DNA from: Chromera velia
Lineage: Eukaryota > Sar > Chromeraceae
Assembly (NCBI GenBank): GCA_018398765.1
Contig: JAHBMJ010001201.1
Span: forward strand, 1-34,097
DNA: 34,097 bases
Direction of reading: 5' to 3'
The first letter of the stretch is position 1. Each line of letters opens with the position of its first letter. Positions 9,493-20,360 of this stretch are shown in pieces. Under the pieces are notes generated by a model. The model was not told the DNA's origin, ran no database searches, and saw only the letters and a program-made list of their open reading frames with translations. A program made the position numbers and the translations under genes.

Positions 9493-12400
9493 CTATCGCG
9501 AGACAGAGGGAGGCGTGTAGTCTCCTGCTGCCAGGACTGAAGGCTCTTCTGGTTCTGACAAAGACGTCGTGGTTGTTGTGGTCGGCTCCGGGGTTGTCGT
9601 TTCTGTGGTAGTGGTGATGGTGGTGGTTGTAGTGGTTGTTGCGACAGTGGTGGTGGTTGTGGTGGTGGATGCAGCCTCAAAAACAGTTTTAGGGGGCTCG
9701 AAGGCCGGAACGACTTCGACTGTCGTTGTTGTCGTGGTGGTAGTGGTAGTTGTGGTGGTGGTAGTTGTGGTGGTGGTGGCAGTTGTGGTGGTGGTGGTAG
9801 TAGTGGTGGTAGTGGTAGTTGTGGTGGTGGTAGTTGTGGTGCTGGTGGTAGTTGTGGTGGTGGTGGTAGTTGTGGTGGTAGTGGTATTGGTAGTTGTGGT
9901 GGTAGTGGTTGTCGCTTCAGTGGTTGTCGACGTCTGTACACGCTTGGGTGGCTCAAATGCAGGAATGGGCTCGGTCGTGGTTGTGACTGTGGTGGTGGTG
10001 GTGGTGGTGGTAGTGGTTGAAACTGTGGTGGCCGCAGAAGTGGAAGTCGTGGTGGTTGTGGGAGTGGTGGTCGTCGTGGTTGTGGTGGTTGCAGTGGTTG
10101 TTGTGGTGGGAACTGCAGTAGTGTGTGTAGTAGTGGTGGTAGTGGTAGAAGTCTCAACGTGTTTTGGAGGAACAAACGCGGGTGGAGTTGTGGTGGTGGT
10201 TGTATGCGGGACGGTTGTCGGTGGAGCAGTGGCAGGCATAGTGGTCGTGGTCGTGGTGGTGCTGATTGTTGTGGTGGTAGTCGTGGTTGTCGTGGTGGTC
10301 GTATTAGTTGTGGTGGTGGTGGTGGACTTAGTGGAGGTTGTGGTTGTGGGAGTGCGCACGCTCTTCGGAGGTTCGAATGCTGGCGCTTCCATGAGGGTGG
10401 TTGTTGTCGTGGTAGTCGTCGTTGTCGTTGGGGGCCTGACTTCTTGGGGAGGCTCGAAGGGAGGCGAGGCGGTGGTGGTGGGTGGAAGAAATTTGGTCCC
10501 CTCTGAGACATTTTTCAGACATTCGAAGAAAGGGAAGAAAGAGTCAGCAATGAGGAAGATTGCAAGAGGGACCCTCAGCAGGCCTTGAAAAATACCACAG
10601 ACAGACGGGGATTGCTGGAAGAAAAAAAGAAAACGGAAAAACCCTTCAGAAAAAAGGCAAACGAGCAGAAAAACAGAGAGCTCATCTTTCTTGATTCGTG
10701 ACGATAATGGGACGATTGCAAAGACGGAGCATTCCTCTGAAAAAGAAACGGAAGGCTTTTGTTTTCCAGGCATGTACAAAAAGGGACAGGCACATCTCCA
10801 CGTGCACAGTTTGAGCAGTTACGACTGAACACCTCTCCTCTGAAACAATTCATGAAGCGACGACTTGGACCTGTCCTCGGAGGGGAAAAATGAAAAGGAG
10901 AAAGCAGAAGTTAGGAACAAAGGAAGGAAGGAATGGTTGAAGGAAGGAAAGACAGAGAGAAGAAAAGAAAGTAATGCAGGTAGATGGACAGACAAGCAGA
11001 CCACTGCACAAAAAAAATGACTGACTGCATTGCGTCACCGTCACAGAGACTGCGTTCTCCCCCCCGCACATTTCCGGTCTCCTCTCCCCCCAGAGAAGGG
11101 ACACGACCCCGAATCCCCAAAACCCTCCACCGCTGCCAGACTCCCTCATTTCCAGAGCGCACGGCACCGAACACTCTGCCTCATCCACCTCTGGAGGCAG
11201 GGGTCCGTCTGTACAGAAACAGTTCGAACCATCGAATGTGGCAGAGAGACGGCCCCACCCTTTCTTGTCGCGACACAACCACGCGCACCTATCTCGCGTC
11301 ATCTCGTTATCGCTAGAGGACACCCGACTGAATCGGAGACGGTCATTCAAGGACAGATCAAAGCGGAAGCACCCCACATATTCGCCTGCAGGAAGGAAGG
11401 AAGGAAGCAGGAGCAGTCAACAAGGCATCAGGGAAGGACAGACGGAAGATTTGAGGTTCCACATCCTTCCGAGCAGAAAGAAAGAAGGAAAGAAAGAAAG
11501 AAAGAAAGAAAGAAAGAAGGAAGGAAAGAAAGAAAGAAAGAAAGAAAGGAAGGAAGGAAGGAAGGAAGGAAGGGAAGGAAGGAAGGAAGGAAGGAAGGAG
11601 AGAAAAGAAAGGAAGAAGTGAGAAGAGCCCTTTTTGTTTGCGACAAATACAGCAGCCAGACAAAAAGGCGGAGGAGGGATTACAGGAGGCAAGGAAGGTG
11701 CGAGGACCAAACGTAGTTCAGAGCGGTCGGAGGAGACAAACGAGGAATCAAAAACACGACCGAAACACTCCGCAAAAAAAGTTTGCACCCCTCCTTCCCC
11801 TCAGACAATACTGCTTCACTCACCACACTTGAGCAGGTCCAGATCTGCAGTTTTGGTCTCTCCCTCTTCCCCCTCCCTCTCCTCTGATGCCCAATCTATC
11901 TTCCCCGGTCTCTCATAAGTGACTGGGGGGGGGGACGGGGACGGGGCACGGGTCGTGGTGGTGGTTGTGGTTGTCGTAGTAGTGGTTGTGGTGCTGGTAG
12001 AGGTGGTGGTGGTTGTGGTGTGCACAGCGGGAGCTTCGTATTTCGGGATGGTCGTCGTTGTCGTGACTTTGAAGGTGTGTGGTCGTGGGGGGGCGGTAGT
12101 TGTAGTGCTGGTGGTGGTGGTGGTGGTTTTGCTTGATGTGGTGGTACTTGTTGTAGTAGTGGTAGTAGTAGTAGTGGTGGTAGTGGCAGTAGTGGTAGTC
12201 TTTGTGGTGGTTGTAGTCGTGGTGGTTGTCGGAGGGGGGGTGCGCACAGACGGGGCTTCGTAGCTCGGAATGGTGGTGGTAGTGGTGGTTCTTGGTGTGT
12301 GGACTTGCGTGGTGGTAGACACCTGAGTGGTGGTGGTGGTAGTCGTAGTTGTAGTGATTACTTCTTGGGGTGGCTGCGTCTCTACGTGATGGGATTCACT

Positions 12401-14483
12401 GTAGGTTGCAGGGGGGGCAGACCAGGAAGGTGAGGGGTGGGGAGTTCCCCTTGTAAGGTTGCCTGAAGAGGGGAGGGCTGTGGGGAGTGGCGAAGGGGGG
12501 GCAGTGGAGCCGTTGAAATTTTGGAATATTGTTGAGGGTGTCTCGTACTGTCCCCCTGCCTCTGGGGGCGGAGGGAGAGTGGGGACGAGGGGGGATCCTC
12601 CTGGGGGGAGGGGCGTTGAGGTCTTTGCTCGTTGGCCCTCTCTGTCATACACTGCACATGCAGAGAGAGGCGACACAACAGAATCGCAGATCAGCAAACC
12701 AGGGAAAGAGACCCGCACGCATGCACACACACATACAGAGAGAGAGAGGGTATCCGGTAAGATGAAACACACTGTAAGGAGCTAATTGGAGAGTAGGGAA
12801 AAAAGAATTCGTCGGCGGAACAAAGAGAGAAGAGAGGGACACTCACGGCCGAGACAAAAACAAGAGCCGAAGTGCAACAGTTGGAAGGAACAAAAAGAGC
12901 GACAGGCACCTAGGTGAAATGGTTCCGTAACTTCATTTCATTTCATCTTTTCCCCTCCTGAAGTTTCCAGCCTGTGCCCCTCTCTGTTTGTTTGGGGAAG
13001 TACAAAACAACTCACCGTGTTCAGAGATCCGGTATCCCTCCTCCCCCATTGTTGTGTTGTCAGATCCCGGAGGGCCCGTGAGGTTCCCCCCTGGAGACGC
13101 CATCGCCATCGAAGTCCCGTTCCCTGTCGCCACCGTCGCGTTGCCTTCAGTCACATTCGCTGTTGCGTTGGCGGGTGCGTGGTGAGGTGCGGGGCAGCGT
13201 GGGGGTTTGGGACAGTGTCTCTCCTCCGGGGGCGGGTATGGGAATGGAGGGGGAGGCAGAGGGTAGGGGTAGACTGGAGGAGGAGCGAGTCCGGGGGGAG
13301 GTGGAAGAATCGGGTGAGTGCTTTGCGGGGGCAGACCCGGAGGTCCGGGCGGAAAGGGAGGGGGGACTCCGGGAGGCCCAGGGGGGTAGGGCGGTGGTGG
13401 TCCTCCAGGGGGGAAGGGCATTCCAGGTGGGGGGCAGGGGGGCAGACCGCCGTAGGGTGACGGGGGGGGTCCCGGAGGCGTGGGTGGGGGGGTTCCGTTG
13501 ACGGGGGGTGGGGGGGGAATTGAATGTCCGGGCATTGGAGGTGGAGGAGGAGGTGGTAGAGTAGGCGGGAAAGGAGACGGATGGGTTTTGTTGCCTGTGG
13601 GGTGTGTGGATGGCTCCTTGGGGGCTTTGGTCCCTCCGGAAGGGGGGGCTCCAGTCGTACTGGTGGGGGACAGGGTGCTCGGCATCGGAGTTGGGGCCCC
13701 TGGAGGCGGCGCGCCGTAAGGTGGAGGCATGCCGGGAGCCCCTATAGGGATACACGGATAGGAAGTTCCTCCTGGATATGCAGCGGGTGGGAAGGGACCG
13801 GCTGGGAAGGGGCCAGGGGGCATGGGTGGTTTATAGCCGGGAGTGCCTGGAATGTCGATGGGAGGCTTGCCTCCTGGCTTGGGCAGTTCTGGTTTCTCTG
13901 TGGCTCCTGGGGGCGGAGGGAGGCCCCCTGGTGGTAAGGGAGGAGGAGGGGGGTATCCCATACCAGAGGGTGGAGCGGGGGGACCAGGAACAGGAGGAGG
14001 GACAGCAGGCGGAGGTGCCATAGGGGGTGGCAGAGGGTTCTTCGGTGGCGGAAGGGGTGGGGGAGGTGGAGGGGAGGGTGGTGTTGGTGCCTGCAGCACA
14101 AAAGGAACAGCCAAACATCCACTACAGGCGGCACAGAGCCCCTAGGACTGGTTTGAGACAGGGAAAGCTTCTGGTCGAGAGCTCAAGAGAGAAAGAGGGA
14201 GAGAGGTAGACCGTTGCAACATCCAAACTATTCACTGCCGTCTCGTTCGTCCATCTGACTTACTGACCATGTGGCTATCCATCTGGATCTCTGCCTTGTC
14301 CTCCTTCACATCTGATTCTTCACTCAGAAGGCGTGCATCAACAAAACCGCTTTCTTGCGCTCCCTTCAAACCCTCTCCGAGCGCAGATCTCGACAACACA
14401 GAAGACGCCCTGACCTCATTCCACCTTACAACACAAAATAGAAATGCGAGAAACAAGGTGGAAAAGGGGGCTGAAAACAACAT
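9493..14483 (-). CDS. Secreted Pro-/Thr-rich mucin-like protein with a WSC domain (5 exons)
   Basis: Predicted exons, read on the minus strand: 14483-14268, 14090-13016, 12651-11824, 11385-11026 and 10502-9493. Junction phases are 0,1,1,1; the total is 3489 nt (1162 residues). Exon 1 gives a signal peptide (MLFSAPFSTLFLAFLFCVV) and an acidic propeptide-like stretch. Exon 2 (residues 73-430) is polyproline-rich with GxPP repeats, then a cluster of N-glycosylation sequons (ANATANVTEGNAT, GNGTS, GGNLTG, DNTT). Exon 3 and exon 5 are poly-Thr blocks, likely O-glycosylated, broken by spacers of the form P-x-F/Y-E-x-P-x-x-V. Exon 4 carries the WSC domain. No transmembrane or GPI signal is evident at the C-terminus (TPPSVSR), so I infer a secreted wall, mucilage or surface matrix component. 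The 11026/10502 junction is the least certain; small exons could be missed between them. Exon 1's donor could instead be GTAAGT at 14263, but that breaks the frame. Confidence 0.72.
11026..11385 (-). other. WSC domain exon of the mucin-like gene
   Basis: The exon opens right after an acceptor (CTGCAG at 11391-11386) with GEYVGCFRFDL, the usual YxGC start of WSC domains. It continues with MTRDRCAWLC, SNCFCTDG, AECSVPC and finally PEMCGGENAVSVTV, matching the family order of cysteines (GCY, C...C, CyC, C..pC, CGG..lsvY). About 30 extra Gly/Arg-rich residues sit between the PC and CGG motifs. WSC domains bind wall polysaccharides in fungal sensors and appear in other extracellular proteins. The exon is symmetric (phase 1-1). 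Confidence 0.75.
11475..11613. repeat. (AAAG)n/(AAGG)n microsatellite in a mucin-gene intron
   Basis: Pure AAAG then AAGG tetranucleotides lie in the intron between the second Thr-rich/WSC junction (11386-11823). Open frames through it are translated repeats. Confidence 0.9.
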
Positions 14484-14868
14484 TGCCGCTCAACAAAAGT
14501 CCAAAAACCAATTCCACCAATGCTATGCAATCACGTGACAAAAGAGACAACCACGTAGAATCTGCCAGCTGAGGGCTGTCCCTTTCCTCTGCTTCTCACG
14601 ATCCGTTGCTCAAGCACAAGTAGGATACGCCACCGCTTTCACAGTCTTATTAAATTAGCCCCAACCATCGTCTGTGCCAAAATAAGACGTTCCCGTCATT
14701 CATCAAGGAAAAGCTTTTGGGGCTGCACGTACTCAATCATCAGTTCGGAATCTAGACTTAATTTGCGCCACTGCCGCTACAAAGCAGCCCAGCGAAGGAG
14801 CCAACGTCGAAGATCTTTGAAGTGATCATGCAACCATGATCGATCAGTCTGCATATGATCTGCATATG
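14484..14868. other. Upstream region of the mucin gene up to the inverted element
   Basis: No coding frame supported. It should contain the 5' UTR and promoter of the minus-strand mucin gene. The last 50 bases contain repeated CATG and TCTGCATATG words next to the element border. Confidence 0.4.
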
Positions 14869-17800
14869 TGCCGTGGCCCCCGGCCATGGTATCTGTTAAG
14901 GCCCTTAGCCGCACCTATGGAAAAAAAAAAGTCGAATTACCAATAAATCGGGTTACATTTGCCTTTCGGGACCCGCGCTTTCCGGCAACTCTACAGCGCG
15001 TGCATGGCGAACATGCGTCTGACCTTGATGTATCGGTACATATATATGCAAAAACACACATGGAGGGGAATTGTACGTAGATTCGATCATCTGTGTAGTT
15101 TTCAAGGAAGGCGATAAAGCATACCGTCTAAGTGAAGCTGTTCTGAATTGCTCCGTTGTTTGACTATGCTACTAAACTTAGTGGTAAGTTAAGACATGCC
15201 GCCTTACAGAGTCAGGAGTAAGCCGCACCACAACTGAGTACGCTTGACAAAGAGGAAAAACGGATAATTTGATCTGCAGGAACCTCTTTTTGCCCATCTT
15301 CTTTCTCTCTACTTGGCCCTTCTTATCGTTCTTTAGCACCTGGTTTCTCGACTTCCTTTTACCTCCACTTGAGGATTTGGGACACAAAATACTGTCTATA
15401 TATAGTGTGTGTCACTGTGGATGCTGTAGTATTCGCTTTGAAATCTTGTGGAAAGGCTCACCACATATGGGTCCAGCGCTTAGTGAGTTCAAGAGGGAGA
15501 GATGTGAACAGAAGCCGTTTGGGCCTGTGGATAAAGCTAGGTAAGCAAGTGTGTAAACAGAAGCCGTTTGGGCGTGTGGGTAAATGTTTAGGCGTGCAGA
15601 TACATGGAGAAAAAGGGACATGGAAAAGAAGTGTGTGCAGTAACAGAATCCGCTTAGGCCTGCAGGTGGATGAATGAAGAGAGACGGAGAGAGCGAGTAT
15701 GTTTATGAGTATGTATGAGTTTGTGAACAGAAGCTGTTTGAACGTGACGGAGAGAGCGAGCGTGTTTCTGAGTATGTATGAGTCTGTGAACAGAAGCCGT
15801 TTGGGCGTGCGGGCGAGACAAGGAGAACAAGTGTGTAAACAGAAGCCGCTTAAGCCCATGGATGAATGAAGAGAGATCAATTGTGTGTCATTAAAGAAAA
15901 GCCGCTTGGGCCGCTGGTTAGGCCTGTGGATGAATGAAGAGAGATCAAGTGTATGAACAGAAACATACAGAAGCCGCTTGGGCCTATGGATGAGTGAAGA
16001 GAGACAAGGAGAACGAGTGTGTGAACAGAAGCCGTTTGGGTGTGTGGGTGAATGAAGGATAATGAAGGGAGACAAAGAGATACAAGGAGAGCGAGTGTAT
16101 GAACAGAAGCCGCTTGGGCGTGTAGGTGAATGAAGGGAGACAAGGAGATACAAGGAGAGTGTGTGAACAGAAGCCGCTTGGACATGTGGGTGAATGAAGG
16201 GAGATAAGGAGATACAAGGAGAACGAGTGTATGAACAGAAGCCGGTTGGGCGTGCGGGCGAAGAAAAAGAGACAAGGAGAACGAGTGTATGAACAGAAGC
16301 TAGGAACAGGAGTCGTTTGGGCCTGTGGACTAGCCCGTGGATGAATGAAGAGGGATCAATTGTGTGTCATTAAACAAAAGCCGCTCGGGCCTATGGCTAG
16401 GCCTGTGGATGAATGAAGAGATATCAAGTGCGTGAACAGAAGCCGCTTAGGCTTGCTGATAAATTAAGAGAGACAGGGAGAGTGGGTGTGTAAACAGAAG
16501 CTGTTTGGGCATGTGGGTGAATGAAAAGAGACAAAGAGATACAAGGAGAGCGAATGTGACACTGTGAACAGAAGCCGCTTGGGTCTCATGCAGTAATTTA
16601 ATAAAATCAATGAAGAATAATGAAGAGAGACATGGAGAGTGAGTGTGTAAACAGAAGCCGTTTGGGGCGTTACGACAGTGTGGGTGCATGAACACAGACA
16701 GGGAAAGCAAGTATCTGAACCGGTGTGAACAAGCTAGGCAAACAGGAGCCGGTTGGGCGTGTGGGTGAATGAAGAGGGACAAGGACTCGCACAAGCATGT
16801 CAGCAGAAGATATTTGCATGGACGTATGGGTACTTGAATGAATAGAGACAGCTTATCACTAAGAGAGAATGAGACTCAGTGTGAAAAGAACTTCAAGCCG
16901 CTAGGGCCTGTGGGTAAATAGAAATAAATGAAGAGAGACAGCGAGAGCAAGTGTGTGAATAAAAGCCGTTCGGGCATGTGGATGTGAGAGTGTTAATGGA
17001 AGCCGTTAACTTTGGGTATGTGGATGAGTGATCGAAGAGAAACAGGGAAAATGAAGGAGTAAGTGAGTAAGCAAGTGAGACAGTGAGTGAGTGAATTAGT
17101 GAGGAAAGCAAGAATGACTCAGTGAGTCAGTGACTAAGTGTGTTGGTGAGTGAGTAAGTGAGCACAATCAACTACAGCAACTAATATAACAAGCGCAGCA
17201 AGCGTACAGTTTGGGACTTGTCTAATGTTGTGTTCAAACATTTTATAGACTAGCTCATAGTCTCAGTCACAGCTAGATGATTTAAAAGAGTAAGTTGATA
17301 CTAGTATTAGTAATAGAAGGCGTATATAATGTTTAGCTACTACATATGCTACTATGCTACTTCTAGAATGGCGAAAATATAAATAAAAGTAAATGAAAGA
17401 AACATGTGTGTCTGTATGTAAAAGACTTACATATTGACTCCGTAAATAAAAAATAAAAATGTAAGTAGATTTAAGTGGGGAGCATTGTGATTTTTTTTTT
17501 TATAAGCAAAAATAAGTTGTTAAAGATTTATCAGTAATGTATTGCTACGGTTACAATTTCATTTTCTCTTTCATGTTTATTCACGTTAACACCATGTGTT
17601 AGCAAAGTCCTTGTACGTCATTAATTTTCTTATGAGCAAACGTATTTAATAGTAGAGCTCTTCTTATTTCTTCTTCTCAACGGTCTTGAAGCCCGTCCAG
17701 CCGTCTCCGGCCCTCTATGGCATTTACAGATACCGCGGCTACGTTTTTGTGTAGCCAACAACCGTGATTGAGGGTTTTGTCATGCACTATATATTAATAT

Positions 17801-17912
17801 GGGAAGGGGAACCTGTTGCATGCATGTACTACGATCATGGACACACCTCTCAGTGCTCTCACCCTATATCTCACCCCTGGGGGCCACGGCATGTCCCGTA
17901 GGGACATTGTAA
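14869..17912 (-). mobile_element. Unclassified ~3.04-kb element, copy 1 (inverted)
   Basis: Its left border TGCCGTGGCCCCC and its right inner end GGGGGCCACGGCATGTCCC are inverted copies of the same 13-bp word, so each copy carries short terminal inverted repeats. The inner end has in addition the palindrome GTCCCTACGGGAC and TTGTAA/TTACAA. The 10-bp word TCTGCATATG stands immediately outside both ends (14859-14868 and 17913-17922), a good candidate target duplication and a length like that of Mutator-type elements. The whole copy is matched in reverse complement by 17941-20977, with several percent divergence in the stretches I compared. It encodes no recognisable transposase; a non-autonomous element is the simplest reading. 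Confidence 0.78.
15480..17130. repeat. About 22 degenerate GAACAGAAGCCGCTTGGGC repeats in copy 1
   Basis: The core GAACAGAAGCCGYTTGGGC plus a GTGTGGGTGAATGAAG tail recurs every ~55-100 bp (for example near 15512, 15560, 15790, 15970, 16027, 16105, 16168, 16240, 16438, 16655, 16745, 16960). Spacers are purine-rich (GAGAGACAAGGAGA). The outer end changes to GTGA repeats (about 17060-17160). Long open frames across the array come from the absence of stops in the unit, not from a gene. Confidence 0.85.
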
Positions 17913-18729
17913 TCTGCATATGTCTGCATGCATGCATGAATTGTAATGTCCCTACGGGACATGCCGTGGCCCCCAGGGGTGAGATAGGGTGAGAGCACTG
18001 AGAGGTACATCCATGATTGTGGTACATGCATGCAACAGGTTCCCCTTCCCATATTAATATATGGTGCATGACAAAACCCTCAATCACGGTTGTTGGCTGC
18101 GCAAAGGCATAGCCGCGGTATCTGTAAATGCCGTAGAGGGCCGGAGACGGCTGGACGGGCTTCAAGACGGTTGAGAAAAAGAAATAAGAAGAGCTCTGCT
18201 ATTAGATACATTTGCTAATAAGAAAATTAATGACGTACAAGGACTTCGCTAACACGTGGTGTTAACGTGAATAAACATGAAAGAAAAAATGAAATTGTAA
18301 CCGCAGCAATACATTACTGATAAATCTTTAACAACTTATTTTTGCTTATTAAAAAAAAAATCACAGTGCTCCCCACTTAAATCTACTTACATTTTTATTT
18401 TTTATTTACGAAGTCAATATATAAGTCTTTTATATACAAACACACATGCTGTAATGTTTCTTTCATTTACTTTCATTTATATTTTGGCCATTCTAGTAGT
18501 AGCATAGTAGCATATGTAGTAGCCAAACATTATATACGCCTTCTATTATCAACTTGCTCTTTTAAATCATCTACCTGTGACTAAGACTGTGAGTTAGTCT
18601 ATAAAATGTTTGAACACAACGTTATACAAGTCCCAAACTATACGCTTGCTACGCTTGTTGTATTAGTTGTTGTGGTTGGTTGTGCTTATTTACTCACTCA
18701 CCAACACACTTAGTCACTGACTCACTGAG

Positions 18730-20360
18730 TTATTCTTGCTTTCCTCACTAATTCACTCACTCACTGTCTCACTTGCTCACTCACTTACTCCCTCATTTTC
18801 CCTGTCTCTCTTCGATCACTCACCCATATGCCCACAGTTAACGGCTTTCATTAACACTCTCACATCCACACACCCGAACGGCTTTTGTTCACACACTTGC
18901 TCTCTCTGTTTCTCTTCGTTTATTTTTATTTCAGGCCCTAGCGGCTTAAAGTTTTGTTTACACACTGAGTCTCATTCTCCCTTAGTAACAGGCTGTCTCT
19001 ATTCATTCAGGCACCCACACGCCCATATAAATATCTTCTGCTGACATGCTGGTGTGAGTCCTTGTCCCTCTTCATTCACCCATACACCCAACCGGCTCTT
19101 CTTTACCTAGCTTGTTCACACCGGTTCACACACTTACTTTCCCTGTCTATGATGATTTAGGTTTTTGTTATGCATGCCGCATCCCCATATATGAGGGGCG
19201 GACTAGGGGGCGGATCTAGCCTAGTCTGTTAAAAGGTTCCGGTTCATCCCATCTGTTCTGAATTCAGGAACACTGCTCATTGATCACTTTTACTGTGATT
19301 TATTTCTTAAGCGGCCTTGTCTGTGTTTATGCACCTACACCGTCATGATGTCCTAAACGGCTTCTGTTTACATATTTGCTCTCCATGTCTCTCTTTATTA
19401 TTCTTCATTGATTCACTGCATGAGGCCTAAGCGGCTTCTGTTCACACATTCGCTCTCCTTGTATCTCTTTGTCTCTCTTCATTTACCCACACGTTCAAAC
19501 GGCTTCTGTTCACATACTTACTCTCCCTGTCTTTCTTAATTCATCAGCAGGCCTAAGTGGCTTCTGTTTACGCACTTGATATCTGTTCATTCATCCATAG
19601 GCCTAGCGAAGCCTAACCATAGGCCCGAGCGGCTTTTATTCAATGACACACAATTGATCCCTCTTCATTCATCCACGGGCCCAAACGGCTCCTGTTCCTA
19701 GCTTCTGTTCACATACTCATTCTCTTTGTCTCTCTTTCTTCGCCCGCATACCCAACCGGCTTCTATTCACACACTCCCTTCATTCACCCACACGCCCAAG
19801 CAGCTTCTGTTCACACACTCGCTCTCTTTGTATCTCCTTGTCCCCCTTCATTCACTCACACGCCCAAGCGGCTTCTGTTCATACACTCGTTCTCCCTGTC
19901 TCCCTTCACTCATCCATAGGCCCAAGCGGCTTCTGTATGTTTCTGTTTACATACTTGATCTCTTTTCATTCATCCACAGGCCTAATCAGCGGCCCAAGCG
20001 GCTTTTCTTCAATGATACACAATTGATCTCTCTTCATTTATCTATGGGCCTAAGCAGCTTCTGTTGTGTGACTCGTTCTCCTTATCTCACCCGCACGCCC
20101 AAACGGCTTCTATTTACAAACTTATACATACTCATAAACACGCTCATTTTCTCCGTCTCTCTTCATTCATCCAGTTGCAGGCCTAAGCGGATTCTGTTAC
20201 TGCACATACTTCCTTTCCATGCTTCTCTTTCTCCATGCACCTGCACGCCCAAACATTTACTCACACGCCCAAACGGCTTCTGTTCATACACTTGCTTACC
20301 TAGCTTTATCTACAGGCCTAAACAGCTTTTGTTCACATCTCTCCCTCTTGAACTCACCAA
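18730..20360. repeat. Repeat array in copy 2 (GCCCAAGCGGCTTCTGTTC units)
   Basis: This is the reverse-complement form of the copy 1 array, with cores such as GGCCCAAGCGGCTTCTGT near 19918, 19860 and 19435 and C/T-rich spacers. Unit order broadly mirrors copy 1. Confidence 0.85.
19149..19322. mobile_element. ~174-bp insertion in copy 2, absent from copy 1
   Basis: In copy 1 the sequence runs CCCTGTCTGTGTTCATGCACC (reverse complement). In copy 2 it is split after CCCTGTCT (19141-19148) and resumes after CCTTGTCT (19315-19322), giving an 8-bp duplication with one mismatch around ~166 bp of unique DNA. The insert contains TAGCCTAGTCTG and GGTTCATCCC, weakly like pol III box A and box B but too close together. 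Its class is unknown. Confidence 0.5.

Noticed and set aside
9569-10588. Poly-Val open frame on the plus strand
   Set aside because: It is the antisense shadow of the poly-Thr exon (GTGGTG read opposite ACCACC); the minus strand has signal peptide, WSC domain and consistent splice phases.
11358-11788. Phe-Leu-Ser/Pro-rich frames in the 11.4-11.8 kb and 30.5-31.1 kb regions
   Set aside because: They come from AAAG and AAGG microsatellites inside introns.
13147-13755. Alternative frame through the Pro-rich exon
   Set aside because: The Pro-rich frame alone joins in phase to the signal-peptide exon and to the Thr-rich exon.
14868-15080. Short ORF at the outer end of element copy 1 and its mirror at 20817-21044
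   Set aside because: About 70 residues with no recognisable motif and different downstream reading in the two copies; not enough to call a transposase remnant.
15458-16153. Open frame of 231 codons (-), with a 213-codon counterpart at 19726-20367 (+)
   Set aside because: Both are translations of the degenerate repeat array (recurring PSGFCSHT/PKRLLFTH words); the frames survive because the unit has few stops. No domain or splice support.
15480-17130. Regularly spaced conserved repeats suggesting a CRISPR array
   Set aside because: Unit length and spacing vary (about 55-100 bp), spacers are similar purine-rich sequence rather than unique, and the context is a eukaryotic transposon with introns nearby.
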